DNA of 41,750 nucleotides. Source: an uncultured Gemmatimonadales bacterium. Lineage in GTDB: Bacteria > Gemmatimonadota > Gemmatimonadetes > Longimicrobiales > Gaopeijiaceae. Positions 16,566 through 24,797 of the stretch are shown here, one piece after another. Position 1 is the stretch's first letter. Every line of letters starts with the position of its first letter. The notes under the pieces were generated by a model. The model did not search any database, had not been told where the DNA came from, and saw only the letters and a program-made list of their open reading frames with translations. The DNA is taken from positions 1-41,750 of the forward strand of contig CALFPJ010000006.1 in assembly GCA_937919655.1 (NCBI GenBank). The letters are read 5' to 3'. The position numbers and the translations under genes were made by a program.

Positions 16566-17780
16566 ATGACCGATAAATCCAAGATACCCGTCATCCTAAA
16601 GGGCGGAGCCCGCACGCCCATTGGCCGCTTCCTGGGGGGCCTCAGCCCGCTGACCGCTACGCAGTTGGGCGCCATCGCCATTCGTGCAGCCGTGGAACGC
16701 GCCGGCATCGACTCAGCTGATATCGACGAAGTCATCATGGGGCATGTGGTTGCCGCGGGTGCGGGTCAGGCTCCCGCCCGCCAGGCAGCAGTAAACGGGG
16801 GCGTCCCCGCCACGGTGCCCGCGGTGACGATCAACAAGGTGTGCGGGTCAGGCCTCAAGGCCGTCATGCTCGCCGCGCAGGCCATCCGGGCAGGTGATGC
16901 CCGCCTGGTGCTCGCGGGCGGCATGGAGTCGATGTCGAACGTCCCATTTTATGCGCGCGGCATGCGTGACGGAGTGAAGTTCGGGAATCAGACACTCGAG
17001 GACGGCCTGATTCACGACGGCCTGTGGTGTTCTTTCGGAGCCTGCCATATGGGGGGCCACGCCGAGTACACGGCTACGACTGCAGGGGTAAGCCGCGCCG
17101 ATGCGGACGGCTTCTCTCTGCGGTCCCACCAGAAGGCGATCGCGGCAATTGAGGGCGGTCACTTCCGTAACGAGATCGTTCCGGTCGAAGTGAAGAACCG
17201 CCGCGGTGTGACGGTGATCGATACGGACGAAGGCCCGAGGGCGGACACGTCTCTGGAAGCGCTGGGCAAGCTGCGCCCGGCCTTCGTGCGAGATGCTCCG
17301 GATGACATCGTCGAGCATGTTGTAACCGCCGGGAACGCACCTGGACTCAACGATGGTGCTGCTGCGTTGGTCGTGTCGTCGTTGGCGTACGCGGAGGCGA
17401 ACGGTCTTGAGGTGGACGCGATCATTTCCGCGTACGCCGCTGGCGCTACCGAGCCGCGCGACCTGTTCTTTGCCCCCATCGCCGCCGTGAAGAATCTGAT
17501 GGCGAAGGAAGGCAAGGCGGTCGGGGACTACGGGCTCTTCGAGGTCAACGAGGCCTTTGCGGTGCAGGCGATCGCGGATATGAACGGTCTCGGAATGGAC
17601 GAGGCCCGCGTCAACGTGAACGGCGGGGCTGTTGCGCTCGGACACCCGATTGGTGCGTCTGGGGCGAGGATTCTCGTGACGCTGCTCAATGCGATGGAAC
17701 ACCGTGGGGTCTCTACGGGCCTCGCCACTTTGTGCCTCGGCGGCGGGAACGCCGTCGCACTTTCTGTAGAGAAGCCGTAG
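16566..17780 (+). CDS. thiolase (acetyl-CoA C-acetyltransferase type)
   Basis: The 404-residue enzyme condenses or cleaves acyl-CoA units. The catalytic triad is complete: nucleophile Cys93 in NKVCGSGLKA, His360 in LGHPIGASGARI and Cys390 in CLGGGNAVAL. GGMESMSNVP is the usual thiolase loop. The order (thiolase first, then 3-hydroxyacyl-CoA and acyl-CoA dehydrogenases) suggests beta-oxidation or short-chain acyl-CoA breakdown; no enoyl-CoA hydratase is in the window. A hairpin element at 17785 separates it from bioY. Substrate chain length cannot be told from sequence alone. Confidence 0.93.
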   Translation: MTDKSKIPVILKGGARTPIGRFLGGLSPLTATQLGAIAIRAAVERAGIDSADIDEVIMGHVVAAGAGQAPARQAAVNGGVPATVPAVTINKVCGSGLKAVMLAAQAIRAGDARLVLAGGMESMSNVPFYARGMRDGVKFGNQTLEDGLIHDGLWCSFGACHMGGHAEYTATTAGVSRADADGFSLRSHQKAIAAIEGGHFRNEIVPVEVKNRRGVTVIDTDEGPRADTSLEALGKLRPAFVRDAPDDIVEHVVTAGNAPGLNDGAAALVVSSLAYAEANGLEVDAIISAYAAGATEPRDLFFAPIAAVKNLMAKEGKAVGDYGLFEVNEAFAVQAIADMNGLGMDEARVNVNGGAVALGHPIGASGARILVTLLNAMEHRGVSTGLATLCLGGGNAVALSVEKP

Positions 17781-17784
17781 GGCT

Positions 17785-17945
17785 AGTGTCCTGTCCCAGA
17801 AGTTCGTTGAGCACCGAGAGTGCCGATGCGCCGCGCTGGCAAGGCGCGACGACAAGGAATAGCAGCGCTATTTCGCGGAGGAGCAACGAAGCCAGCGTGG
17901 ATGCAGCGGCGCTAGAATGCAAACGAACTTCTGGGACAGGACGCT
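17785..17945. mobile_element. 161-bp MITE-like hairpin element flanked by CTAG
   Basis: Bases 17785-17808 and 17922-17945 are 24-bp inverted repeats with one mismatch (core CCTGTCCCAGAAGTTCGTT on the left). The interior pairs imperfectly over its whole length, centred on AATAGCAGCGCTATT near 17857, so it can fold into one long hairpin. CTAG occurs at both outer edges (17783-17786 and 17943-17946) and may be a target-site duplication, though CTAG is itself a palindrome. No ORF is inside. It starts 3-5 bases after the thiolase stop and ends 33 bases before bioY. The shape is that of a non-autonomous transposon; the parent element is not in the window. Whether it also ends transcription is unknown. 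Confidence 0.8.
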
Positions 17946-17978
17946 AGGCCACACCGAACCAGACAAGAGGAAGACCGC

Positions 17979-18563
17979 ATGACCACAGTCACCGAATCAC
18001 TGAGGGGTTGGTTGGTGTCGGCAGCCGTCGAAGACCGACGGGCCCGCGCCGGCGTAGGCGTCGCGGCCTTCGTGCTTGCCACCGCATTCGCCGCTCAGGT
18101 CGCAGTGCCGCTGCCGTGGACGCCTGTGCCGATGACGCTACAGCCACTTTTTGTGATTCTGGCTGGTGCCATGCTGGGCCCACGCCTTGGCGCGATGGCC
18201 ATGGCGATCTATGTGGTCATCGGGGCTACGGGGGCTCCGGTCTTTTCCAATGGGGGCTTCGGCATCCCTTGGTTGTTGGGCCCCACGGGAGGTTATCTGG
18301 TTGCGGCACCGGCAGCGGCGTTCGTCGTCGGATCTGTCGCGTCTAAGGGAGCGGGCTGGCTCAGGACGGCCGCCGCGCTCACGCTGGGCGTGCTCACGAT
18401 GTACGTCGGAGGAGTGTCGCAGCTTCTCTTTGTGACCGGTCAGGGATTCGGGAGCGTGCTTTCGATGGCTGTGCTTCCGTTCATCGCGGGAGACGTCACC
18501 AAGGTGCTGACGGCGCTCGTACTCCTTCGCGGTGTGGCTCCCAAAAGCCCCGGTCTTCGGTAG
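17979..18563 (+). CDS. bioY: biotin transporter BioY
   Basis: The 194-residue membrane protein is the S component of an ECF-type biotin importer. Family segments are VPLPWTPVPMTLQPLFVILA, GAMLGPRLGAMAM and FGIPWLLGPTGGYLVAAP, with about six hydrophobic spans. No ECF T or ATPase subunits are nearby; BioY can work alone or with a shared module. It has a good AGAGGAAG ribosome site. The neighbours are acyl-CoA enzymes, so it may supply biotin for carboxylases elsewhere. A six-T run follows a weak stem after its stop (18547-18578). Confidence 0.95.
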   Translation: MTTVTESLRGWLVSAAVEDRRARAGVGVAAFVLATAFAAQVAVPLPWTPVPMTLQPLFVILAGAMLGPRLGAMAMAIYVVIGATGAPVFSNGGFGIPWLLGPTGGYLVAAPAAAFVVGSVASKGAGWLRTAAALTLGVLTMYVGGVSQLLFVTGQGFGSVLSMAVLPFIAGDVTKVLTALVLLRGVAPKSPGLR

Positions 18564-18578
18564 GCTGGGGATTTTTTC

Positions 18579-19478
18579 TTGCCTGCTGAGCTGACCGAGA
18601 CGCTCTTCACGCAAGCGGAGGGTAGGATCCGCCTGTTTTGGCGCATCCTGTTGTTCTTGATTGTCGGAGGCTTCGTGGCGGGGATGGCCGGGATCCTCCT
18701 TCCCTACGGAGTCCAAGGCGGTTCGTTCGCGCTCCTGTTGGGCGGCTTGGTCGGTGGATGGATCATGTTGGCGTTGGATGGACGTTCTCCTGATGCGCTT
18801 GGCTTCTATGTGACAGCAGCGACGGGCAGGGAAGCGATTCTCGGCCTCGGCCTCGGTGTCGTGATCGCGCTCAGCGTGGTGCTCGTCATGGCGGTACTCG
18901 GGGGACTCTCGTGGTCGTCAGAAGCAGGCACGCTGGGTGGTTGGGTGATGGGAGGCGCCAGTGCGGCGCTCTTCCTGACGATTCCTGCGGCTGCGGAGGA
19001 GGTACTTCTCCGCGGGTACCCTCTGCAGGCATTGGCGGAATCGATGGGCGACTCGGTCGCACTTGTCGTCACAGCGGTCGCCTTCGGGGCGCTACATCTC
19101 GGGAACCCAGAGGTTTCCTGGCTCGGGGTGGTTAACGTCACGGCTGCCGGCCTGTTGCTCGGGACGGTGTATCTGAAGACGGGGAGTTTGTGGTGGGCGA
19201 CCGGTGTTCACGTGGGCTGGAATTGGGCCCACGGGTACGTCGCGGACTTGCCCGTCAGTGGGATGGAGTTACTTGACGCGCCGTTCTACACCGGAGCGTC
19301 CGTGGGCCCAATTTGGCTGGGAGGAGGGGGTTTCGGTCCAGAAGGAAGCGCCGTGGCGACCGTGGTCGTCTTGGCTTCGACCGCTGCGCTCTGGTGGGGT
19401 CCATGGCTTCGCTATAGCGAGACCGCGTCAAGATCTAGGCCGCTGGCGCTGGCGGGACGAGTGCAGGCACATGAATAA
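18579..19478 (+). CDS. CPBP-family intramembrane metalloprotease
   Basis: The 299-residue polytopic membrane protein has the CPBP (CAAX protease and bacteriocin-processing) motifs in order: EEVLLRGYPLQAL (EExxxR), FGALHLGNP (FxxxH) and HVGWNWAHGY (HxxxN). These residues form the Abi/Rce1-type active site. About eight hydrophobic segments are visible. The start is TTG at 18579, the first start codon in the open stretch after bioY; the N-terminus PAELTETLFTQAEGRIR is soluble and matches relatives. The substrate is unknown. It lies 15 bases after bioY. Confidence 0.87.
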   Translation: MPAELTETLFTQAEGRIRLFWRILLFLIVGGFVAGMAGILLPYGVQGGSFALLLGGLVGGWIMLALDGRSPDALGFYVTAATGREAILGLGLGVVIALSVVLVMAVLGGLSWSSEAGTLGGWVMGGASAALFLTIPAAAEEVLLRGYPLQALAESMGDSVALVVTAVAFGALHLGNPEVSWLGVVNVTAAGLLLGTVYLKTGSLWWATGVHVGWNWAHGYVADLPVSGMELLDAPFYTGASVGPIWLGGGGFGPEGSAVATVVVLASTAALWWGPWLRYSETASRSRPLALAGRVQAHE

Positions 19479-19514
19479 GGCGCTCGAAATTAGAACCGAA
19501 GGAGAGAGGGCACG

Positions 19515-20369
19515 ATGACAATCGATCGGATCGCGATTGTGGGCGGCGGCACGATGGGCAACGGGATTGCCCATGTGGCGGCGCAGAGTGGCAAGCAGGT
19601 ACGGCTCCTAGACCTCTCCGTCGAGGTCTTGGAAGTCGCCATGGACACGATCTCCAAGAACCTCGATCGGCAGGTGAAGAAGGGACTCATTGACCTGTCG
19701 GCGCGCGACGCTACGCTCGGGCGGATCGAGACCGGCTCGGACCTGGCCGCCGGCGCCGAGGACGCGGACCTCGTGATCGAAGCCGTGCCAGAGAAGGCGG
19801 AACTCAAGTACGACATCTTCCGGACTCTGGACCGCTCCGCTGGACCGGATACGATTCTCGCGAGCAACACGTCGTCGATTTCCATCACGGAAATCGCCGC
19901 GCGAACAGGTCGTCCGGACAAGGTCATCGGGATGCATTTCATGAACCCGGTGCCTGTGATGAAGCTGGTCGAGGTGATTCGCGGGTTGGCGACGAGCGAT
20001 GACACCACGCGCCAGGTCTTCGCCTTATCCGAGGAACTCGGAAAGACTCCGGTAGAGGTCAACGACTTCCCCGGCTTCGTGGCGAACCGAGTTCTCATGC
20101 CCATGATCAATGAGGCCGTCTTCGCCGTGATGGAGGGCGTTGCCACTCCGGAGGCGATCGATACGGTCATGAAGTTGGGCATGAACCACCCGATGGGTCC
20201 GCTCGCGCTCGCCGACCTGATTGGGCTGGACACCTGCTTGAACATCCTCGAGGTGTTGCATCGGGAACTGGGCGACGACCGTTATCGGCCCTGCCCCTTA
20301 CTCCGCAAGTACGTTGCCGCAGGATGGCACGGCCGTAAGAATGGCCGCGGTTTCTACTCGTACTCATGA
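19515..20369 (+). CDS. 3-hydroxyacyl-CoA dehydrogenase (3-hydroxybutyryl-CoA type)
   Basis: The 284-residue enzyme oxidises 3-hydroxyacyl-CoA with NAD. The Rossmann motif [14 protein letters not shown] is at the N-terminus. The catalytic region shows [10 protein letters not shown], the active-site His in [11 protein letters not shown] and Glu in KLVEVIRG. The C-terminal dimerisation domain contains [16 protein letters not shown] and [13 protein letters not shown]. Length matches single-function Hbd/FadB2 (about 282). GGAGAGAGG lies just before the ATG. It is ten bases from the acyl-CoA dehydrogenase gene, so they are co-transcribed. Confidence 0.95.
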   Translation: MTIDRIAIVGGGTMGNGIAHVAAQSGKQVRLLDLSVEVLEVAMDTISKNLDRQVKKGLIDLSARDATLGRIETGSDLAAGAEDADLVIEAVPEKAELKYDIFRTLDRSAGPDTILASNTSSISITEIAARTGRPDKVIGMHFMNPVPVMKLVEVIRGLATSDDTTRQVFALSEELGKTPVEVNDFPGFVANRVLMPMINEAVFAVMEGVATPEAIDTVMKLGMNHPMGPLALADLIGLDTCLNILEVLHRELGDDRYRPCPLLRKYVAAGWHGRKNGRGFYSYS

Positions 20370-20379
20370 GGCGCCGTCG

Positions 20380-21549
20380 ATGAAGTGGTCGCAGGATCAG
20401 CTCGAAATTAGGGCGCTCGCCCGGGACTTCGCCCAAGGGGAACTGCGCTCGGCGTCCGCTGGGTGGGATGCCGCCAAGGACCTCGACGCCGGAATCTTCC
20501 GGAAGCTCGCAGACCTGGGCTTCCTCGGCATGCTGATTCCGGAGCAATACGGCGGCCTCGACTTTGACCTGTCCACGTATTTACTCGTGCTTGAGGAACT
20601 CTCCTGGGGCGACGCTTCCGTGGGGCTCTCGGTAGCCATCCACAACGGACCGGTCGCCGGGCTCATCACCAAGCATGGGAGCGACGGCCAAAAAGAGCGG
20701 TGGCTGCCGCTTCTCGCGTCCGGAGAGGTCTTGGGGGCGTTTGCGCTGTCGGAGCCAGGCGCCGGAAGTGACGCCGGGTCACTCACGACGGTGGCAGAAG
20801 CTTCAGGGACCGGGTGGAAGCTCACCGGCACCAAGCGCTGGGTGACGAACGGAGGCCGCGCTGGGCTCGTGATCGTCTTCGCACAGTTGGACGGAGAGGG
20901 CATGGGGGCCTTCTTGGTGGACCCGACGGTAGACGGTTACGGCGTCGGCGCGCGGGAGGCCACCATGGGGCTGCGGGCGTCGGAGACGGTCAGCATCACG
21001 CTCGATGGCGTCGAGGTCGGCGAGGGGGGCCTCCTAGGCGTGGTGGGGAGGGGTTTTCCCTACGCGCTGGAGGCGTTGGACCTCGGGCGGGCGGGTATCG
21101 CCGCCCAGGCCGTGGGGATTGGACGTTCGGCCATGGAGCATGCGGCGCGCTACGCGTTGGAACGCGAGCAGTTTGGCCGTCCGATTGCGAACTTTGGGGC
21201 CATTCAGGTGAAGCTCGCCGAAATGGCCCGCCGAATCGCAGGGTCGCGACTTTTGGCGCACGACGCCGGAGCGGCGATTATGGCTGCGTCTAATGATGAG
21301 GGTCACCCACGTACGGGGGTTGATGGGGTGACCGCGCGTGCCGCCATTGCGAAGTTGTCAGCGTCAGAGGCGGCCAGTTGGTCTGCCGATGAGGCAATCC
21401 AGATCTTTGGTGGTTACGGATATATGCGACATTATCCGGTCGAACAGCTCCTCAGGGACGCCAAGGGCACAGAGATTTACGAAGGAACGAACGAGATCAT
21501 GCGACATGTCATCGCCCGCGAAGTCCTCCGGGACGCCGCGAGTAGCTGA
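20380..21549 (+). CDS. acyl-CoA dehydrogenase
   Basis: The 389-residue flavoenzyme introduces the alpha-beta double bond in acyl-CoA. Landmarks: LIPEQYGGLD, the FAD/substrate region ALSEPGAGSDAGSL, GTKRWVTNGG, the FAD-binding QIFGGYGYMRHYPVEQLLRD and the catalytic Glu368 in EIYEGTNEIMRHVIAREV. The Glu position in the last motif is that of short/medium- and branched short-chain enzymes rather than isovaleryl-CoA dehydrogenase. ATG 20380 is chosen because relatives start there. Electrons would pass to ETF, which is not in the window. Confidence 0.95.
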   Translation: MKWSQDQLEIRALARDFAQGELRSASAGWDAAKDLDAGIFRKLADLGFLGMLIPEQYGGLDFDLSTYLLVLEELSWGDASVGLSVAIHNGPVAGLITKHGSDGQKERWLPLLASGEVLGAFALSEPGAGSDAGSLTTVAEASGTGWKLTGTKRWVTNGGRAGLVIVFAQLDGEGMGAFLVDPTVDGYGVGAREATMGLRASETVSITLDGVEVGEGGLLGVVGRGFPYALEALDLGRAGIAAQAVGIGRSAMEHAARYALEREQFGRPIANFGAIQVKLAEMARRIAGSRLLAHDAGAAIMAASNDEGHPRTGVDGVTARAAIAKLSASEAASWSADEAIQIFGGYGYMRHYPVEQLLRDAKGTEIYEGTNEIMRHVIAREVLRDAASS

Positions 21550-21584
21550 GGCGGTCGCTCATCCACATAACAGTGTAGGAGACG

Positions 21585-22640
21585 ATGGAACTCTTCGACT
21601 TGATGTCCGAGCGCAAGCACGAGCAGCTCGTATTCTGGAACGATCCGGACCTCGGATATCGCGGGATTATCGCGATTCACGATACCACGATGGGCCCTGC
21701 CTTAGGGGGCACTCGGTTCTGGAACTACAAGAGCGATCGTGACGCCATTGTCGACGCGCTGAGGCTGTCGCGCGGTATGACATACAAGGCTGCGATCACT
21801 GGGTTGAACCTTGGTGGCGGCAAGTCCGTCATTTGGGGTGACAACAAGGTGAAGGATCGGGAGATGATCTTCCGATCCCACGGGCGTGCTGTCGAGTCTT
21901 TGGGCGGCCGATATATCACCGCCGAGGACGTGGGTACGTCGCCAGACGACATGGAGTTCGTCAGCATGGAGACCGAGCACGTCGTCGGTCTCATTGGGCG
22001 TTCGGGTGACCCATCTCCGGTGACGGCGTTTGGGGTTTATCACGGCATCAAGGCCGCTGCGGCCTTCAAATACGGGGATGATTCCCTGAACGGGAAGCAC
22101 GTCGCCGTGCAGGGACTTGGTCATGTTGGTTATTACCTATGCAAGGACCTCGCCGAAGAGGGTGCGAAGCTCACGGTCACCGATATTGACCAGGACAGAG
22201 TCGCCCTTGTCGTAGAGGAGTTTGGTGCAGAGGTAGTCGCTCCCGATGCTATCTACTCTGTCGATGCGGACATCTACGCTCCGTGTGCGCTCGGAGCGAC
22301 GGTCAACGACGACACCATCGACTTACTGAAGGTGGACATCGTGGCAGGCGCTGCGAATAATGTGCTGGCGAAGGGTTCCGTGCATGGCCCTGCGTTGAAG
22401 GAGCGTGGCATTTTGTATGCGCCCGACTACGTCATCAATGCGGGTGGCCTGATCAACGTTTACGGTGAGATCGAAGACTGGACCGCGGAACGCAGCAAGC
22501 GAAAAGCCGGTGACATCTACAACACCTTGCTCCGCATTTTCGAGTTTGCAGCTGCCGAGGGTATCGGGACTCATGAGGCCGCGAACAAGGTAGCCGAGTC
22601 ACGTTTGTACGAAGCTCGGCACCTCCAGCGGACGTTCTAG
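21585..22640 (+). CDS. leucine/valine-type amino-acid dehydrogenase
   Basis: The 351-residue NAD-dependent enzyme is of the Glu/Leu/Phe/Val dehydrogenase family. The catalytic Lys80 lies in [11 protein letters not shown], the same number as in Bacillus leucine dehydrogenase. Other landmarks are [24 protein letters not shown] and the Rossmann motif [11 protein letters not shown]. Length and the Leu-DH-like spacing favour branched-chain amino-acid deamination over glutamate. An AGGAGACG site precedes the ATG. Together with the acyl-CoA genes upstream it suggests conversion of Leu, Ile or Val to oxo-acids and acyl-CoAs. Confidence 0.93.
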   Translation: MELFDLMSERKHEQLVFWNDPDLGYRGIIAIHDTTMGPALGGTRFWNYKSDRDAIVDALRLSRGMTYKAAITGLNLGGGKSVIWGDNKVKDREMIFRSHGRAVESLGGRYITAEDVGTSPDDMEFVSMETEHVVGLIGRSGDPSPVTAFGVYHGIKAAAAFKYGDDSLNGKHVAVQGLGHVGYYLCKDLAEEGAKLTVTDIDQDRVALVVEEFGAEVVAPDAIYSVDADIYAPCALGATVNDDTIDLLKVDIVAGAANNVLAKGSVHGPALKERGILYAPDYVINAGGLINVYGEIEDWTAERSKRKAGDIYNTLLRIFEFAAAEGIGTHEAANKVAESRLYEARHLQRTF

Positions 22641-22645
22641 GCTTG

Positions 22646-23902
22646 ATGGAGATCCTCCGCGAAGCCGATCCTGAGATCTACGACTCGATCGTATCCGAGG
22701 CCGCCCGTCAGGCCGATGGGCTCGAACTCATCGCGTCAGAAAATTTCGTCTCTGAAGCCGTGCTCCAAGCCATGGGCACGGTGATGACGAACAAGTATGC
22801 GGAGGGAGTGCCGGGGAAGCGGTACTACGGTGGCTGCGAGTTCGTGGACGTGGCAGAGAATCTGGCTCGAGATCGAGCCAAACAACTGTTCGGTGCCGAA
22901 CACGCGAACGTGCAGCCGCACTCGGGAGCCCAGGCCAACATGGCCGCCTATTTTTCGTTTCTTGATCCGGGCGACAAGATCCTAGGCATGGACTTGAGTC
23001 ATGGCGGACACCTGACTCACGGGTCGCCGGTGAATTTTAGTGGCCGGCTGTTCAACGTGGTGGCGTACGGCGTACGTGAAGACGACGGCCGTATCGACTA
23101 CGACGCGGTTCGCGATCAGGCCCACGCCGAAAGACCCAAGATGATTATCGCGGGCGCGAGCGCGTATCCGAGGACGATCGACTTCGAGAGGTTTGGCGAG
23201 ATCGCGCGCGAAGTTGACGCTCGGCTGGTTGTCGACATGGCACATATTGCGGGTCTGGTGGCAACGGGCCACCACCCGTCCCCGGTCGCGCACGCAGATG
23301 TTGTCACGACCACCACGCACAAAACCCTCAGGGGTCCGCGTGGAGGGTTGATCCTCTGCAAAGAGGAGCACGCCAAGGCGATCGACAAGTCGGTGTTTCC
23401 GTTTATGCAAGGCGGTCCGCTCATGAACGTGATTGCCGCTAAGGCGGTCGCGTTCGGGGAGGCGTTGAAGCCGTCGTTTGCAGAGTACTCCGGACAGGTC
23501 GTAACGAACGCGCGAACGCTATGCGCCGGGCTGCTTGAACGCGGCTTCCACCTTGTGAGCGGGGGTACAGATAACCACCTAGTGCTGGTGGATCTCCGCC
23601 CCAGTCACGGCGACCTGACCGGGAAGGACGCAGAGGAGGCGCTGGAGGCTGCGGGCATGACGGTGAACAAGAACACCGTGCGTGGTGAGACGCGCTCGCC
23701 GTTCGTGACCTCCGGATTGAGAATCGGAACCCCCGCACTCACTTCTCGGGGCATGAAAGAACCGGAGATGGAACGCATCGCCGGGTGGATCGGACACATC
23801 CTAGAGGCCCCTGCGGACGGAGGCCGCATTGCGACCGTCCTCGGAGAGGTCAAGGAATTGTGTGCAGCATTTCCTTTGTACGCCCGGCTGGCCGGGCGCT
23901 AG
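22646..23902 (+). CDS. glyA: serine hydroxymethyltransferase GlyA
   Basis: The 418-residue PLP enzyme converts serine and tetrahydrofolate to glycine and methylene-tetrahydrofolate. The PLP lysine is Lys226 in [14 protein letters not shown]. Other segments: [45 protein letters not shown] and [13 protein letters not shown]. Starts at TTG 22643 and ATG 22646 are adjacent; the ATG is chosen. It is six bases after the dehydrogenase stop. A dispersed repeat starts five bases after its TAG. Confidence 0.97.
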   Translation: MEILREADPEIYDSIVSEAARQADGLELIASENFVSEAVLQAMGTVMTNKYAEGVPGKRYYGGCEFVDVAENLARDRAKQLFGAEHANVQPHSGAQANMAAYFSFLDPGDKILGMDLSHGGHLTHGSPVNFSGRLFNVVAYGVREDDGRIDYDAVRDQAHAERPKMIIAGASAYPRTIDFERFGEIAREVDARLVVDMAHIAGLVATGHHPSPVAHADVVTTTTHKTLRGPRGGLILCKEEHAKAIDKSVFPFMQGGPLMNVIAAKAVAFGEALKPSFAEYSGQVVTNARTLCAGLLERGFHLVSGGTDNHLVLVDLRPSHGDLTGKDAEEALEAAGMTVNKNTVRGETRSPFVTSGLRIGTPALTSRGMKEPEMERIAGWIGHILEAPADGGRIATVLGEVKELCAAFPLYARLAGR

Positions 23903-23907
23903 ACGCA

Positions 23908-23953
23908 CTAGAAGGCTGTTGAAGAAGTACGGCGGCAAGGCCGCTCGGACTAG
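23908..23953 (+). repeat. dispersed 3'-end repeat, copy 2
   Basis: Bases 23908-23930 (CTAG followed by AAGGCTGTTGAAGAAGTAC) are identical to 41697-41719. After that comes a small perfect hairpin GCGGC-AAG-GCCGC (23932-23944), and a second CTAG at 23950-23953. It begins five bases after the glyA stop. The GGCTxTTGAA-type start recalls transposon ends such as IS903 (GGCTTTGTTGAATAAATC), but no transposase is present. It may be a minimal element or a solo end. Confidence 0.65.
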
Positions 23954-23986
23954 CGAACGCACTCCCCGATCCGCACATTTGCGCCC

Positions 23987-24367
23987 ATGACAGAATTGCA
24001 ATTCGCGGACGAAATCCTGGATCAACTTCAGGAGCGGAACCCTCGCTTCGATACGAGGGCCTACTTTTTCGTGCTGGCCGCGTTGCATTCCGTGATCCAT
24101 GCACTCGAAGCTCCGCGACACATTACGGGCAGGGAATTGGTAGACGGCGTGCGGCGGCTCGCGCTGGAGCGATTCGGGCCCATGGCCCGTTCGGTCCTCG
24201 AACATTGGGGGATTCACGCGACAGAAGATGTGGGTGGCGTGGTGTTCGCCTTGGTAGAACAGGGTATTTTGATCAAGCAGGACGAAGATCGGCCCGAGGA
24301 CTTTGCCGACGTTTTCGATTTCGAAGAAGCGTTCGAGCTGAACTACCCCTGGGAAGCTCAGCATTGA
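23987..24367 (+). CDS. Minf_1886-family conserved protein
   Basis: The 126-residue protein looks like the Minf_1886 family, small soluble proteins found mainly in Planctomycetes, Verrucomicrobia and a few other phyla, with no known function. Visible parts are FADEILDQLQERNPRFDTRAYFFV at the N-terminus (in halves FADEILDQLQ and RFDTRAYFFVL), ITGRELVDGVRRLALERFGP and the acidic end FDFEEAFELNYPW. The ATG at 23987 lacks a strong ribosome site. It follows glyA after the repeat and precedes a set of hairpins and a small zinc-ribbon gene. Confidence 0.8.
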   Translation: MTELQFADEILDQLQERNPRFDTRAYFFVLAALHSVIHALEAPRHITGRELVDGVRRLALERFGPMARSVLEHWGIHATEDVGGVVFALVEQGILIKQDEDRPEDFADVFDFEEAFELNYPWEAQH

Positions 24368-24373
24368 TATTGA

Positions 24374-24455
24374 GGGTTCGGCATGAGGCCGAACTCCAGA
24401 CTTTGAATCGCCCGGCCTCGGCCGGGCACCCGCGCGGCGTTTACCGCCGCCGCGC
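24374..24455. other. three consecutive stem-loops
   Basis: Hairpin one is GTTCGGC-ATGAG-GCCGAAC (24376-24394, extended one or two pairs). Hairpin two is the 18-base GCCCGGCCTCGGCCGGGC (24410-24427). Hairpin three pairs GCGCGGCG (24432-24439) with CGCCGCGC (24448-24455). All are perfect stems with short loops in the 106-base gap between the Minf_1886 gene and the zinc-ribbon gene. No T-tract follows any of them, so they are not ordinary intrinsic terminators. The GGAGG of the next gene starts just after the third stem. Confidence 0.7.
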
Positions 24456-24473
24456 CCATGGGAGGGGTTGCTA

Positions 24474-24668
24474 ATGGACGATCGCGGATTTCCGCGCTGC
24501 CAAAAATGCGAGACCGGAATTTTGTTGCCGCTCTCCGACTATGGCAGAGATGGGGCGCCGATCCGTTACAAGGCGTGGGTATGCTCCAACCCAGAGTGCG
24601 GATTCAACCTCCGTATCGACAATGGGGACATTACCCTGGGAAAGAAGCCCGAACCGAGCTTCAAGTAG
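24474..24668 (+). CDS. small zinc-ribbon protein
   Basis: This 64-residue protein has two cysteine pairs (CQKCETG at residues 9-15 and CSNPECG further on), as in a treble-clef or zinc-ribbon fold. A GGAGG lies eight bases before the ATG. I do not recognise a named family; such proteins often bind RNA or act as accessory subunits. It follows the hairpin group and lies 129 bases before nnrD/E. A reading from TTG 24468 would add two residues. Confidence 0.75.
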   Translation: MDDRGFPRCQKCETGILLPLSDYGRDGAPIRYKAWVCSNPECGFNLRIDNGDITLGKKPEPSFK

Positions 24669-24797
24669 CCTTGAGGTGACCGCCGGTTTGCAGACGGTCC
24701 TGCGCCCGGCCGACGGCCCCGAAACACACCTCCATGCCTCTCACGGGACCCGGCCGGCGCGAACGGCACGGCTACCTTGGCGTACCTTGGATTCACC

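Noticed and set aside
16848..17855. Long minus-strand open frame against thiolase
   Set aside because: Shadow of a well-supported gene, and it runs into the hairpin element.
24777..24797. TTG start for the NAD(P)H-hydrate repair enzyme
   Set aside because: ATG 24798 directly precedes the part that looks like the family; the TTG has no ribosome site.
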